A stretch of DNA of 57,794 nt. Source: Nocardia alni. Its GTDB lineage: Bacteria; Actinomycetota; Actinomycetes; Mycobacteriales; Mycobacteriaceae. Below, piece after piece: positions 34,574-42,039 of the stretch. Numbering within the stretch: position 1 is the stretch's first letter; each line of letters begins with the position of its first letter. Location of the stretch: assembly GCF_019038435.1 (NCBI RefSeq), contig NZ_JAGPOX010000053.1, positions 1 to 57,794 on the forward strand, given 5' to 3'. The position numbers and the translations under genes are program-made. The notes under the pieces were generated by a model, which saw only the letters and a list, made by a program, of their open reading frames with translations, did no database searches and was not told the origin of the DNA.

Positions 34574-35620
34574 CTATTCCTTTTCCGTCGAATGGCCGGG
34601 AAACAAAGACAATTCGGGGTCGAGTTCGACCGCCGCGTTGTTGACCGCGGTGGCCGCCTCGCCGAAGCCGACGGACATCAACCGGACCTTCCCGGGATAT
34701 TCGGTGACGTCCCCCGCGGCGTATATCCGCTCACGGTTCGTGCGCATCCGGCTGTCCACGACGATGGACCGCCGGATGAGGTCCAGGCCCCAGCGTGCCA
34801 ACGGGCCCAGATTGCCGACGAACCCGAGCGCGGCGATCACACTGTCCACCTCGAGCACCTGCGGCGCGTCCTGTCCGCGCACCCGGATGTGCGCCTGCCG
34901 TACCGATTCCGTGCCGGTAAGGGCCTCTACCTCGGCATCGGTGATGACACGGCTACCGGATTCGGTCATCGCGGTCACACTGGCGGCGTGCGCGCGAAAG
35001 GCGCTGCGGCGGTGCACTACCGTCACCGACCGTGCCGTATCGCGAAGTGCCAGAGCCCAATCGACCGCACTGTCTCCGCCGCCGACGATCAGCACGTTCC
35101 GGTCCGCGTGCGCGGCCGGATCGGTGACGAAATAACTCAGTCCGCGGCCCAGGAACTGCTCTCCGGCCGGTAGCGGACGCGGTGTGAAGGTGCCGATACC
35201 GGCGGTGATGATCACCGCTCCCGCGTCGACCACCCGCCCGTCCGAGAGAGTCACCTGCGGGCGTCCCGCCTCGTATCTCAGTGAAATCGCCTGTGTGTCA
35301 AGCAGAATGCTCGGCTCGTAGGCCCGGGCCTGGCTCAGCAGCGAGGCGACGAAATCACGACCCCGGGCAACCGGTACGCCCGCGACGTCCCGGATCTCCT
35401 TCTCCGGATACAGCGCGGCGATCTGTCCGCCGGGTTGTGGCAGTCCGTCGACCAGGACCGTGCGAAGCCCGCGGAATCCGGCGCAGTAGGCGCCGTACAG
35501 GCCTGTCGGGCCCGCGCCGATCAACAGGATGTCGGTGACGATCGGTTCGGGGACGGACTCGGTGGCACTGGACTCAGGGGCGAGCGGCTCGGCCACAGTG
35601 GGTTCGGGAACAGTGGACAT
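34574..35620 (-). CDS. Ferredoxin-NAD(P) reductase, thioredoxin-reductase-like type
   Basis: 348-aa flavoprotein. The FAD motif is LIGAGPTGLYGAYCAGFRGL near residues 33-52, followed by PGGQIAALYPEKEIRDVAG, the signature of the TrxR-like FNR family (YumC/CT1512). The NAD(P) motif is VLIVGGGDSAVDWALAL near 170-186, and IYAAGDVTEYPGKVRLMSVGFGEAATAVN near 300-328 closes the FAD site. No redox CxxC is present, as expected for FNR rather than thioredoxin reductase. The first 27 residues are a Pro/Glu/Ser-rich tail, so the start is uncertain. It is divergent from the Rieske oxygenase across three operator copies. Confidence 0.9.
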   Translation of the reverse strand: MSTVPEPTVAEPLAPESSATESVPEPIVTDILLIGAGPTGLYGAYCAGFRGLRTVLVDGLPQPGGQIAALYPEKEIRDVAGVPVARGRDFVASLLSQARAYEPSILLDTQAISLRYEAGRPQVTLSDGRVVDAGAVIITAGIGTFTPRPLPAGEQFLGRGLSYFVTDPAAHADRNVLIVGGGDSAVDWALALRDTARSVTVVHRRSAFRAHAASVTAMTESGSRVITDAEVEALTGTESVRQAHIRVRGQDAPQVLEVDSVIAALGFVGNLGPLARWGLDLIRRSIVVDSRMRTNRERIYAAGDVTEYPGKVRLMSVGFGEAATAVNNAAVELDPELSLFPGHSTEKE

Positions 35621-35665
35621 GGCATGGGACCGTAAAGGCGATTCGGATCGGTGCCGATGAGATCC

Positions 35666-35685
35666 GGACCGCTGAGTGGAATGCG
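35666..35685. promoter_or_regulatory. IclR-type operator, Rieske/FNR promoter, copy 1
   Basis: GGACCGCTGAGTGGAATGCG matches copy 2 (35712-35731, GGTCCGCTCAGTGGAATACG) at 17 of 20 positions. The core CCGCT-n-AGTGG is a near-palindrome. It lies 46 bp before the FNR start and 127 bp before the Rieske start. Confidence 0.65.
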
Positions 35686-35711
35686 CCAGGTCAGATGATC
35701 GGGCACTGGTT

Positions 35712-35731
35712 GGTCCGCTCAGTGGAATACG
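35712..35731. promoter_or_regulatory. IclR-type operator, Rieske/FNR promoter, copy 2
   Basis: GGTCCGCTCAGTGGAATACG, 46 bp after copy 1 in the same orientation. The centre TCCGCTCAGTGGA is palindromic except for one pair, which fits the TTCCGCT-AGCGGAA style of IclR operators. Confidence 0.65.
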
Positions 35732-35753
35732 GTGTGGTGTCAGCGGATCCGAG

Positions 35754-35768
35754 TTCGGTGAGCGGACC
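35754..35768. promoter_or_regulatory. IclR-type operator, Rieske/FNR promoter, copy 3 (inverted)
   Basis: TTCGGTGAGCGGACC, the inverse of GGTCCGCTCACCGAA, so a third copy in opposite orientation, 43 bp before the Rieske start. It shares 12 bases with the site at 29601-29615. Confidence 0.55.
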
Positions 35769-35811
35769 GGGTTCCTTGGGGCCGAGCGTTCGCGGTGATG
35801 GACTGCGGTTC

Positions 35812-37026
35812 ATGAACAACCCGGTGAGCAACACAGCCCAGCGCCGTCGCCCGGCCCGGGGCGGGAAATTGCCCGGCCGCCAGGACTGGTCGAGCTGGCC
35901 GCACTACGCCGCGGCGGCGGCCGGATTCCGCGGTTACTGGTACCCGATCGGCTACTCGTCCCGGTTCGGCGGAAAGCCTGCGCAGATCACCCTGTTGGGC
36001 GAGAAGATCGTGGTGATCCGGGACCGGGGCCGGGTTTACGCGCTCGCGGACCGTTGCCCGCACCGCGGCGTCCCGCTGAGCCAGGGTAACCAGCAGTTCC
36101 CGGGCACGATTTCCTGCCCCTATCACGGCTGGACCTTCGATCTGGCCAGCGGTGATCTCGCCGCGGTCATCACCGACGGCCCGTCCTCGCCGATCTGCGG
36201 CAAGCTCAGCCAGCCGACCTACCCGGTGCAGGAGCGTCTCGGCATGGTGTGGGTGTTCATGGGAGACGGAGCAGACGGCGAGGACGCGCCGCCGATCGAC
36301 GAGCAGTTGCCCGAGGAACTGGTCGCCAACCCGGCGGCGCTCGGGTCCCGCATTCAGCCTCGGGTGGGCAACTGGCGCTTCGCCTGCGAAAACGGCTACG
36401 ACGAGGGCCACGCCAAATACCTGCACCGCACCGCGCTGTGGCGGATGTTCAAGCCGATGCCGGTCTGGAATCGGACCCATATCGTCCAGCGCGGGCGGTG
36501 GATATATCGGGTACAGGACGAGCAGCATTGGGACGCCGACTTTCCGGGCCTGGGCCGGTGGTCCAATCAGGCCTGGTACAAGCTGAAGCCGCCGACCGCG
36601 GTGCAGAACATCGGCAACACCGGCGGTCACCGTCCGGTGAACCCGGTGATCGCCGCGCAGCAGTTCCCCGGCTTCGCCTCGGTGAGCATGCCCGGCGTGC
36701 TGCGCATCGTGTACCCGACGTTCATCCACTACGAGTTCTATGTTCCGGTCGACGCGGACAACCACCTCTACGTGGGCGTGATGGCCAATTTCGAGCGCGG
36801 CCCGCGCAGGCTGGCCTTCTACGCCAAATACCTCGGCTTCATCCGCTGGCTGTTCCACGGCCAGTTCTCCGCGCAGGACAAGTGGATGGTGGAGGTCACC
36901 GACGCGCCGCCGGAGCGGCTGTATCGCCCGGACGACTCGCTGCTGAAGTGGCGCAAGCTCGCCGAGGACACCTGCGAGGAACGTCGCGCCCGGCTGGGCG
37001 AGGTCACCGAACCGGGGGAGAACTGA
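35812..37026 (+). CDS. Rieske non-heme iron oxygenase, terminal component
   Basis: 404-aa oxygenase alpha subunit. The Rieske cluster is C82-P-H84 and C102-P-Y-H105 with 17 residues between. The mononuclear iron site has H200 and H205 in ENGYDEGHAKYLHR with bridging D197. The N-terminal segment YWYPIGYSSRFGGKPAQITLLGEKIVVIRDRGRVYAL resembles carbazole 1,9a-dioxygenase (CarAa) and 2-oxoquinoline 8-monooxygenase more than the benzoate/toluene type. No beta subunit gene is present, consistent with that homotrimeric group. An in-frame start at 35695 would run through the operators; ATG 35812 is preferred. The ferredoxin and reductase genes are divergent next door. Confidence 0.92.
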   Translation: MNNPVSNTAQRRRPARGGKLPGRQDWSSWPHYAAAAAGFRGYWYPIGYSSRFGGKPAQITLLGEKIVVIRDRGRVYALADRCPHRGVPLSQGNQQFPGTISCPYHGWTFDLASGDLAAVITDGPSSPICGKLSQPTYPVQERLGMVWVFMGDGADGEDAPPIDEQLPEELVANPAALGSRIQPRVGNWRFACENGYDEGHAKYLHRTALWRMFKPMPVWNRTHIVQRGRWIYRVQDEQHWDADFPGLGRWSNQAWYKLKPPTAVQNIGNTGGHRPVNPVIAAQQFPGFASVSMPGVLRIVYPTFIHYEFYVPVDADNHLYVGVMANFERGPRRLAFYAKYLGFIRWLFHGQFSAQDKWMVEVTDAPPERLYRPDDSLLKWRKLAEDTCEERRARLGEVTEPGEN

Positions 37027-37027
37027 G

Positions 37028-37960
37028 ATGGCTCGAATCGTGCTCGGGGTCGGCGCATCGCACTCCACGCTGATGAACACCCACTGGGACCAACTCGTGC
37101 ATACCGACGACGCCGAGCGGTTCCGCGACGGGTTGCGCGAGGCCCGCGATGCCATCGCCGCGGCCCGGCCGGATATCGCGATCATTGTGGGGTCCAACCA
37201 TTTTCGTGGCTTCTGGCTGGATCTGATTCCCGCGTTCACCCTCGGCGTCGGCGAGGTCATCGGCTCCGGTGAGGCCCGCACGCCGAGCGGCCCGCAGCGC
37301 ACGGACCCGGAATTCGCCCAGCGCCTGGCACAGGATCTGGTGCAACGCGGTACCGAGGTGGCGATCTCCGCGCGCCTGCAGATCGACCACGGCCAGACGC
37401 ACGCCATTCAGTATCTGCTCGAAGGTCTGGACATCCCCGTGGCGCCGCTGGTGGTGAACGTGTTCGCCGCACCACTGCCGCGCCCGGACCGTTGCGCCGA
37501 ACTGGGCAGAAACCTCGCCGCCGCGATCGCGGCGTTGCCGACGGAACGGCGTGTCGTGGTGATCGCCTCCGGCGGGCTGTCCCATCAGCTGCCCTGGCCC
37601 GCGGACTGGCGCTCGCCCGACGGCGCGGACGAGGAGTTCCTGGTCGAGGCGTGGCTGAACGGCCGCGGCGACTGGGAACGGTACGACAGCCGTCGCCGGC
37701 AGATCATCACCGCCGCCCGGCCGGTGATCTTCAGCGACTTCGACGAGAAGTTCCTCGCCGATCTGGAACGGGGCCACCTCGCGCCGTACGCCGAAATGAC
37801 CGGCGAACAGATCGAATTGGTCGCGGGCAACGGCGGGCAGGAACTGCGCACCTGGCTGACCATGGCGGCCGCACTCGGGTTCGCGCCGGGCCGGGCGCTG
37901 GCGTATTCGGCGATGCCGGAATGGCTCACCGGAATGGGGGTGGCGGTGATCGAACCATGA
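37028..37960 (+). CDS. Class III extradiol dioxygenase, MhpB/LigB-like
   Basis: 310-aa Fe(II) ring-cleavage dioxygenase. Candidate metal and catalytic residues are H12 in GASHST, H58 in VGSNHFRGFWLD, H121 in QIDHGQTH and H186 in SGGLSHQ, all in blocks conserved in E. coli MhpB (2,3-dihydroxyphenylpropionate 1,2-dioxygenase, 314 aa); the C-terminal LRTWLTMAAALG...AMPEWLTGMG also matches. It begins one base after the Rieske stop with GGGGGAG upstream, so it should cleave the diol formed by the Rieske enzyme. The exact catechol is unknown; a side-chain carboxylate is suggested by the MhpB likeness. Confidence 0.88.
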   Translation: MARIVLGVGASHSTLMNTHWDQLVHTDDAERFRDGLREARDAIAAARPDIAIIVGSNHFRGFWLDLIPAFTLGVGEVIGSGEARTPSGPQRTDPEFAQRLAQDLVQRGTEVAISARLQIDHGQTHAIQYLLEGLDIPVAPLVVNVFAAPLPRPDRCAELGRNLAAAIAALPTERRVVVIASGGLSHQLPWPADWRSPDGADEEFLVEAWLNGRGDWERYDSRRRQIITAARPVIFSDFDEKFLADLERGHLAPYAEMTGEQIELVAGNGGQELRTWLTMAAALGFAPGRALAYSAMPEWLTGMGVAVIEP

Positions 37961-39228
37961 GCCTCGAGCGGATTCTCGACTACATCACCGAGGATCGGCT
38001 CCGCGCGGCGGTCCACGCGGTGACCGATATCCCCAGCCCGACCGGCCGGGAGGCGCCGCTGGCGAGGATGCTCGCCGGACGGCTGGCGCAGGCCGGATTT
38101 GCCGCCGCGCCACAGTATCTCGACGATTTCCAGGCCAACGCGGCCGGTCGGCTGCGCGGTCGCGGCGACGGCCCGGATCTGCTGCTGTACGCGCCGATCG
38201 ACACGCTGACCACCGGTGAGCCGGAGATCGACCTGCCGTGGATCGGCCCGGAGTTGCGGGACGACATGCGGGCCTCCGCCCGCGACGACGGCCCGTTCGT
38301 ATCGGGGCTCGGCGCAAGCAATCCCAAGGGGCACGCGGCGTGCATCCTGGTGCTGGCCCAGGCGCTGGGTGCGGTCCGCCCGGAATTGGCCGGTGACGTG
38401 GTGGTGGCGTTCGGGGCGGGCGGCATGCCGACCAACGCGATCGAGGCGCCCGATTATCCGGCGCGCGCGAATACCGGTCAGGGCGTGGGGTGTTCGTTCC
38501 TGCTCGAGCGCGGCTGGCACACCGATTACGCGGTGATCGCCAAGCCCGGCGACTTCGTGGCGCACGAGGAGGTCGGGCTCTGCTGGTTCGAGATCACCGT
38601 GCCGGGCATCCACACCTACTCCGGAAGCAGACACCGGCTGCCCTATCGCAATCCGATCGTCACCGCCGCCGAGGTGGTGACCCGGCTGGAGAACTGGCTG
38701 GCGGACTATCCGGCCCGGCATCGGACCGAAACCGCCGCGCCGCAAGGGATCATCGGATCGATCGCGGGCGGCTGGGAGCGCATGCTCGCGGTCACCCCGG
38801 CGGCCTGCCGCATCCGCATGGACGTTCGTATCGCCCCGCAGACCATGCCGCTGGCGATCAAACGGGAACTCGGCGAGTTCGTCGCGCAGGTCGGCACGGA
38901 ACTGGGCGTGTCGCTCGGATTCGAGATGGTGCTTGCCATTCCGGGCACCCACACCCCGCCTGATGCGCCCATCGTGCGGACCGCGGTGGCCGCCTGGGAA
39001 CAGACCGCGGGCCGCGCGCACGAGCCGGTGCCCGACAACAGCGGCGCGACCGACGCGAACATCCTTCGGGCGCGCGGCATCCCGACCGTCCGGATCGGTA
39101 TGCCGAAGGTCGCCGGCGAGGATATCGACTTCAGCGCGGGCATGAACACGGTGGACGTGCGCGCGATGCGCCGGTTGTGCGAGGTATTGGCTCGAATCAC
39201 CCTGTCCACCACCGGAAAAGGAGTATGA
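37957..39228 (+). CDS. M20-peptidase-fold protein without metal ligands
   Basis: 423-aa protein with the M20/ArgE/carboxypeptidase G2 architecture but altered active site. The HxD motif reads P80-I-D82 (LLLYAPIDTLT), the bridging-Asp motif reads GASN122PKG instead of GAxDxKG, the catalytic Glu-Glu block reads AFGAGGMPTN, the next ligand region reads AVIAKPGD and the C-terminal His region reads DFSAGMNTVDV. Thus zinc-dependent hydrolysis seems impossible, yet fold signatures and the dimerisation domain (VGLCWFEITVPGIHTYSG) are intact. It overlaps the dioxygenase stop (ATGA) and lies before the MhpC-like gene, so it belongs to the ring-cleavage operon. Its role is unknown; a binding or non-metal enzyme is possible. 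Confidence 0.78.
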   Translation: MSLERILDYITEDRLRAAVHAVTDIPSPTGREAPLARMLAGRLAQAGFAAAPQYLDDFQANAAGRLRGRGDGPDLLLYAPIDTLTTGEPEIDLPWIGPELRDDMRASARDDGPFVSGLGASNPKGHAACILVLAQALGAVRPELAGDVVVAFGAGGMPTNAIEAPDYPARANTGQGVGCSFLLERGWHTDYAVIAKPGDFVAHEEVGLCWFEITVPGIHTYSGSRHRLPYRNPIVTAAEVVTRLENWLADYPARHRTETAAPQGIIGSIAGGWERMLAVTPAACRIRMDVRIAPQTMPLAIKRELGEFVAQVGTELGVSLGFEMVLAIPGTHTPPDAPIVRTAVAAWEQTAGRAHEPVPDNSGATDANILRARGIPTVRIGMPKVAGEDIDFSAGMNTVDVRAMRRLCEVLARITLSTTGKGV

Positions 39229-39231
39229 CCG

Positions 39232-40098
39232 TTGACACGACCACCTGAGAGCCGGTTCGCCGACGGCGGCGGGATCCGTTACCACTACCACGATCTCGGT
39301 TCCGGCCGGGACACCGTATTCCTGCACGGCGGCGGCCCCGGCTGCACCGCGTGGAGCGATTTCGGCCCGGTCGCACCGCTTTTCGCGGCGGACAGGCGCT
39401 GCCTGCTGGTCGACATCCAGCAGTACGGCACATCCGAGAAGTCCCGGATCTCCGGGCCGATGTGGGACCATCACGCGGCCAAGACCGTCGCGTTGCTGGA
39501 CACGCTGGGTGTCGAGCGCGCGGATTTCGTCTGCAATTCCTGGGGCGGCACTATCGCCCTCAACCTGGCCGCGAAATATCCCGATCGGGCGGGCGCGTTG
39601 GTGGTGACCGGTAGCATGCCGGTCTTCTACGGCCCGCTCGCGCCGCTGCCGGAGGGCGGCCGCCGCGGACGCAACGCCCGTGACGTGTACTACGGCGGTG
39701 AGGGCCCGACCAGGGAGAAGATGCGTCGGCTGATCACCGGCCTGGAATGGTACGACCCCGAGGCGCTGCCCGAGGAGACCCTGGACATGCGGTATCAGCA
39801 GAGCCTGGACCCGGGTGAGCGGGAGCTGGCAGCGATGTCCGATTCGCCACGCGGCGAGTGGCAGGATCTGACCGCGGAACTGGGGCAGATACAGTCGCCG
39901 GTGCTGTTCGCCTGGGGTATGCAGGACGCGTTCCTCACCCCGGACTATCCGCTGATGCTGGCGCGAATGGTGCCGAACGGCAACCTGCACGTGATGGACC
40001 ACGCCTCGCACCACCTGCAGGAGGAGCGCCCGCACGAATTCTATTCGGTGGTCACGGGATTCCTGAATTCTGTGCGGGACAAAGTGGTCGCCGCATGA
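39232..40098 (+). CDS. Alpha/beta hydrolase, MhpC/BphD-like C-C hydrolase
   Basis: 288-aa hydrolase, the same length as E. coli MhpC. The oxyanion region is LHGGGPGCTAW (31-41), the nucleophile S103 in CNSWGG, the acid D232 in WGMQDAF and the His H260 in DHASHHLQEE. The GGGPG motif is typical of meta-cleavage product hydrolases. It starts at TTG, supported by AAAGGAG nine bases upstream. Placed behind the MhpB-like dioxygenase, it should hydrolyse the ring-fission product. The third-step genes (hydratase, aldolase, aldehyde dehydrogenase; MhpDEF) are not in the operon. Confidence 0.87.
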   Translation: MTRPPESRFADGGGIRYHYHDLGSGRDTVFLHGGGPGCTAWSDFGPVAPLFAADRRCLLVDIQQYGTSEKSRISGPMWDHHAAKTVALLDTLGVERADFVCNSWGGTIALNLAAKYPDRAGALVVTGSMPVFYGPLAPLPEGGRRGRNARDVYYGGEGPTREKMRRLITGLEWYDPEALPEETLDMRYQQSLDPGERELAAMSDSPRGEWQDLTAELGQIQSPVLFAWGMQDAFLTPDYPLMLARMVPNGNLHVMDHASHHLQEERPHEFYSVVTGFLNSVRDKVVAA

Positions 40099-40199
40099 TG
40101 AAAGCACTGGTGGCCCTGCCCGTCATTGCCGCGCTGATCGTCGCGGTGCGGAAGCTTGCCCCGCGAAGCAATACGCAAATACATCGAATCAATCGGTAG
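40095..40199 (+). CDS. Possible 34-aa membrane peptide
   Basis: Short frame starting ATG-ATG that overlaps the hydrolase stop (ATGA) and ends 29 bp before the next hydrolase gene. It encodes a hydrophobic helix (ALVALPVIAALIVAV) followed by a basic tail (RKLAPRSNTQIHRINR). No clear ribosome-binding site, but the overlap would allow coupled translation. It could instead be a leader without function. Confidence 0.35.
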   Translation: MMKALVALPVIAALIVAVRKLAPRSNTQIHRINR

Positions 40200-40228
40200 C
40201 CGCCTTCCGGAGAAAGCAGAGCAACACA

Positions 40229-41083
40229 ATGAGTATCTGGACCGAACTCGGCCCCGCACCGTTCCGCGTCGAATACATCGATGCCGCCGGGGTCCGGACC
40301 CGGACCCTGCGTGCGGGCGCCCCGAATGCCGAGGCCGTGGTCTTCCTGCACGGCACCAGCGGGCACCTGGAGGCATTCGCCCGCAACATCGTCGCGCATT
40401 CCGCCTACGACCTGCACGCCATCGATATGCTCGGCCACGGTTACACCGGAAAGCCCGCCCATCCCTACGAGATCGCCGACTATGTCGAGCACCTGCTGGC
40501 CTACTTCGACGCGGCCGGGATTCAGTCGGCGCACATCGTGGGAGAGTCGCTGGGTGGCTGGGTCGGCGCGCGGGCCGCGATCGAGCATCCGGCCCGGGTG
40601 CGCAGCCTGCAGCTGCTGTGCGCTGGTGGGACGGTGGCCAACCCGGCGGTGATGGACCGCATCCGCACCAGCACCAAGCAGGCCGTGGCCAGCGACGACA
40701 TCGAGCTGACTCGTCAGCGGCTGCGGCTGCTGATGGCCGACGACGCCGATGCCACCGAGGAGTTGGTCGAGGTCAGGCACGCTATCTATCATCAGCCCGA
40801 GTTCGTGGCCAACGTGGACAACCTGCTGTCGTTGCAGGATATGGAGCGGCGTCGGCGCAACCTGCTGAAGCCGGAAGACCTGGCCCGGATCGCCCAGCCC
40901 ACGCTGATTGTCTGGGGCCGCAAGAACCCGTTCGGCGAGGTGCCCGAGGCCACGGCCATGCACGAGGCCATCGCGGGTTCGCGGCTCGAGCTGTTCGAAG
41001 ACTGCGGGCACTGGCCGCAGCACGAGCAGGCCGCCGAGTACAACCCGATCAGCCTGGAATTCCTGAGCAAGGTCGCGGCCTGA
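40229..41083 (+). CDS. Alpha/beta hydrolase
   Basis: 284-aa hydrolase of the MhpC/BphD-like superfamily. The oxyanion loop is LHGTSGH (40-46), the nucleophile S107 in VGESLGGW and the His H261 in EDCGHWPQHE. At the usual acid position the protein has N233 (WGRKNPFG) instead of Asp, so the triad acid may be supplied from elsewhere. GGAG lies upstream at a rather long distance. The stop shares one base with the next gene's ATG. It may act on an ester, lactone or second meta-cleavage product. Confidence 0.87.
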   Translation: MSIWTELGPAPFRVEYIDAAGVRTRTLRAGAPNAEAVVFLHGTSGHLEAFARNIVAHSAYDLHAIDMLGHGYTGKPAHPYEIADYVEHLLAYFDAAGIQSAHIVGESLGGWVGARAAIEHPARVRSLQLLCAGGTVANPAVMDRIRTSTKQAVASDDIELTRQRLRLLMADDADATEELVEVRHAIYHQPEFVANVDNLLSLQDMERRRRNLLKPEDLARIAQPTLIVWGRKNPFGEVPEATAMHEAIAGSRLELFEDCGHWPQHEQAAEYNPISLEFLSKVAA

Positions 41084-42039
41084 TGCGAGCGGCCAGGTTC
41101 CACGCGTGGGGGGCGCCGCCGGTGCTCGACGATGTTCCCGAGCCGGTCCGGGCCGAGGGCCAGGTGCTCGTGCGGGTGCAGGCCGGGGCGGTCGCGCACC
41201 TGGATGCCACGGTCGCGGGCGGCGAATTCGGCATGCGGCCGGAGCTGCCCTATATCGGCGGGGTCGAGGGTGCGGGCGTGGTGCTGGCCGCCGATCCCGG
41301 GTCGGGGCTCGAGCCGGGACGCCAGGTGGTGCTGCGCGGCGGGGGCCTGGGTGTGCTGCGGGACGGTACGTGGACCGAACGAGTCAGCGTGCCGGTCAAG
41401 GCGGTGACGTCGCTGGACCACCCGTTGGCGCCCGAGGTCGCCGCGAGTTTCTTCGTCCCGGCCACCACGGCGTATGTCGCGCTGCACGATGTCGCGAGAC
41501 TGGCGCGGGACGAGTTGGTCGTCGTGACCGGCGCGGCCGGTGCGGTGGGCTCGATGGTCGCCCAGCAGGCCCTGGTCGCCGGCGCGCGAGTGATCGGAGT
41601 GGTCGGCCACGAGGAGAGGTTGGCCCAGGTACCGCCGGGTGTCGAGCCGTTATCCCGCACGGCGGCCGAGGAACTCGCGAGACAGCGGCCCGCAACACTA
41701 CTGGTGGACACGCTCGGTGGATCGGGCCTGATCGAGCGGACCCGATGGGTGCGGCCCGGCGGGCGCGCGGTGGCGATCGGCTATGTGACCGGGGCCGAGG
41801 CGCGCATCGACCTGCCGTCGTGGCTGCTGGACGACGTAGCGCTGCTGCCGGTGAACATGATTCGGCGCGAGCGCCGGGCGCGGGAGGTGGCCGGCCCGCT
41901 GATCGAGCGCCTCGCGGCAGGCGAACTGAGCGTACCGGTACAGAGATTCGACCTGGCCGATGCGGCGACGGCCCTGGACCTGCTGCGGGCGGGCCGGATC
42001 CGCGGCCGTGCGGTGGTCGTTCCCGATGACCACGGTTAG
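41083..42039 (+). CDS. Quinone-reductase-like MDR oxidoreductase
   Basis: 318-aa medium-chain dehydrogenase/reductase of the zinc-free quinone oxidoreductase type. The N-terminal catalytic domain starts MRAARFHAWGAPPVL; the nucleotide-binding motif is VVTGAAGAVGSMVAQQALVAGARVIGVV near residues 141-168. No structural-zinc cysteine cluster or catalytic-zinc ligands are visible, arguing for NADPH-dependent reduction of an enone or quinone. It overlaps the preceding hydrolase gene by one base and the following IclR gene by 14 bp, so all are one transcript. Confidence 0.88.
   Translation: MRAARFHAWGAPPVLDDVPEPVRAEGQVLVRVQAGAVAHLDATVAGGEFGMRPELPYIGGVEGAGVVLAADPGSGLEPGRQVVLRGGGLGVLRDGTWTERVSVPVKAVTSLDHPLAPEVAASFFVPATTAYVALHDVARLARDELVVVTGAAGAVGSMVAQQALVAGARVIGVVGHEERLAQVPPGVEPLSRTAAEELARQRPATLLVDTLGGSGLIERTRWVRPGGRAVAIGYVTGAEARIDLPSWLLDDVALLPVNMIRRERRAREVAGPLIERLAAGELSVPVQRFDLADAATALDLLRAGRIRGRAVVVPDDHG

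Noticed and set aside
37585..40107. Leftward frame of 840 codons opposite the ring-cleavage operon
   Set aside because: Shadow of four rightward genes with clear domains and overlapping starts and stops.
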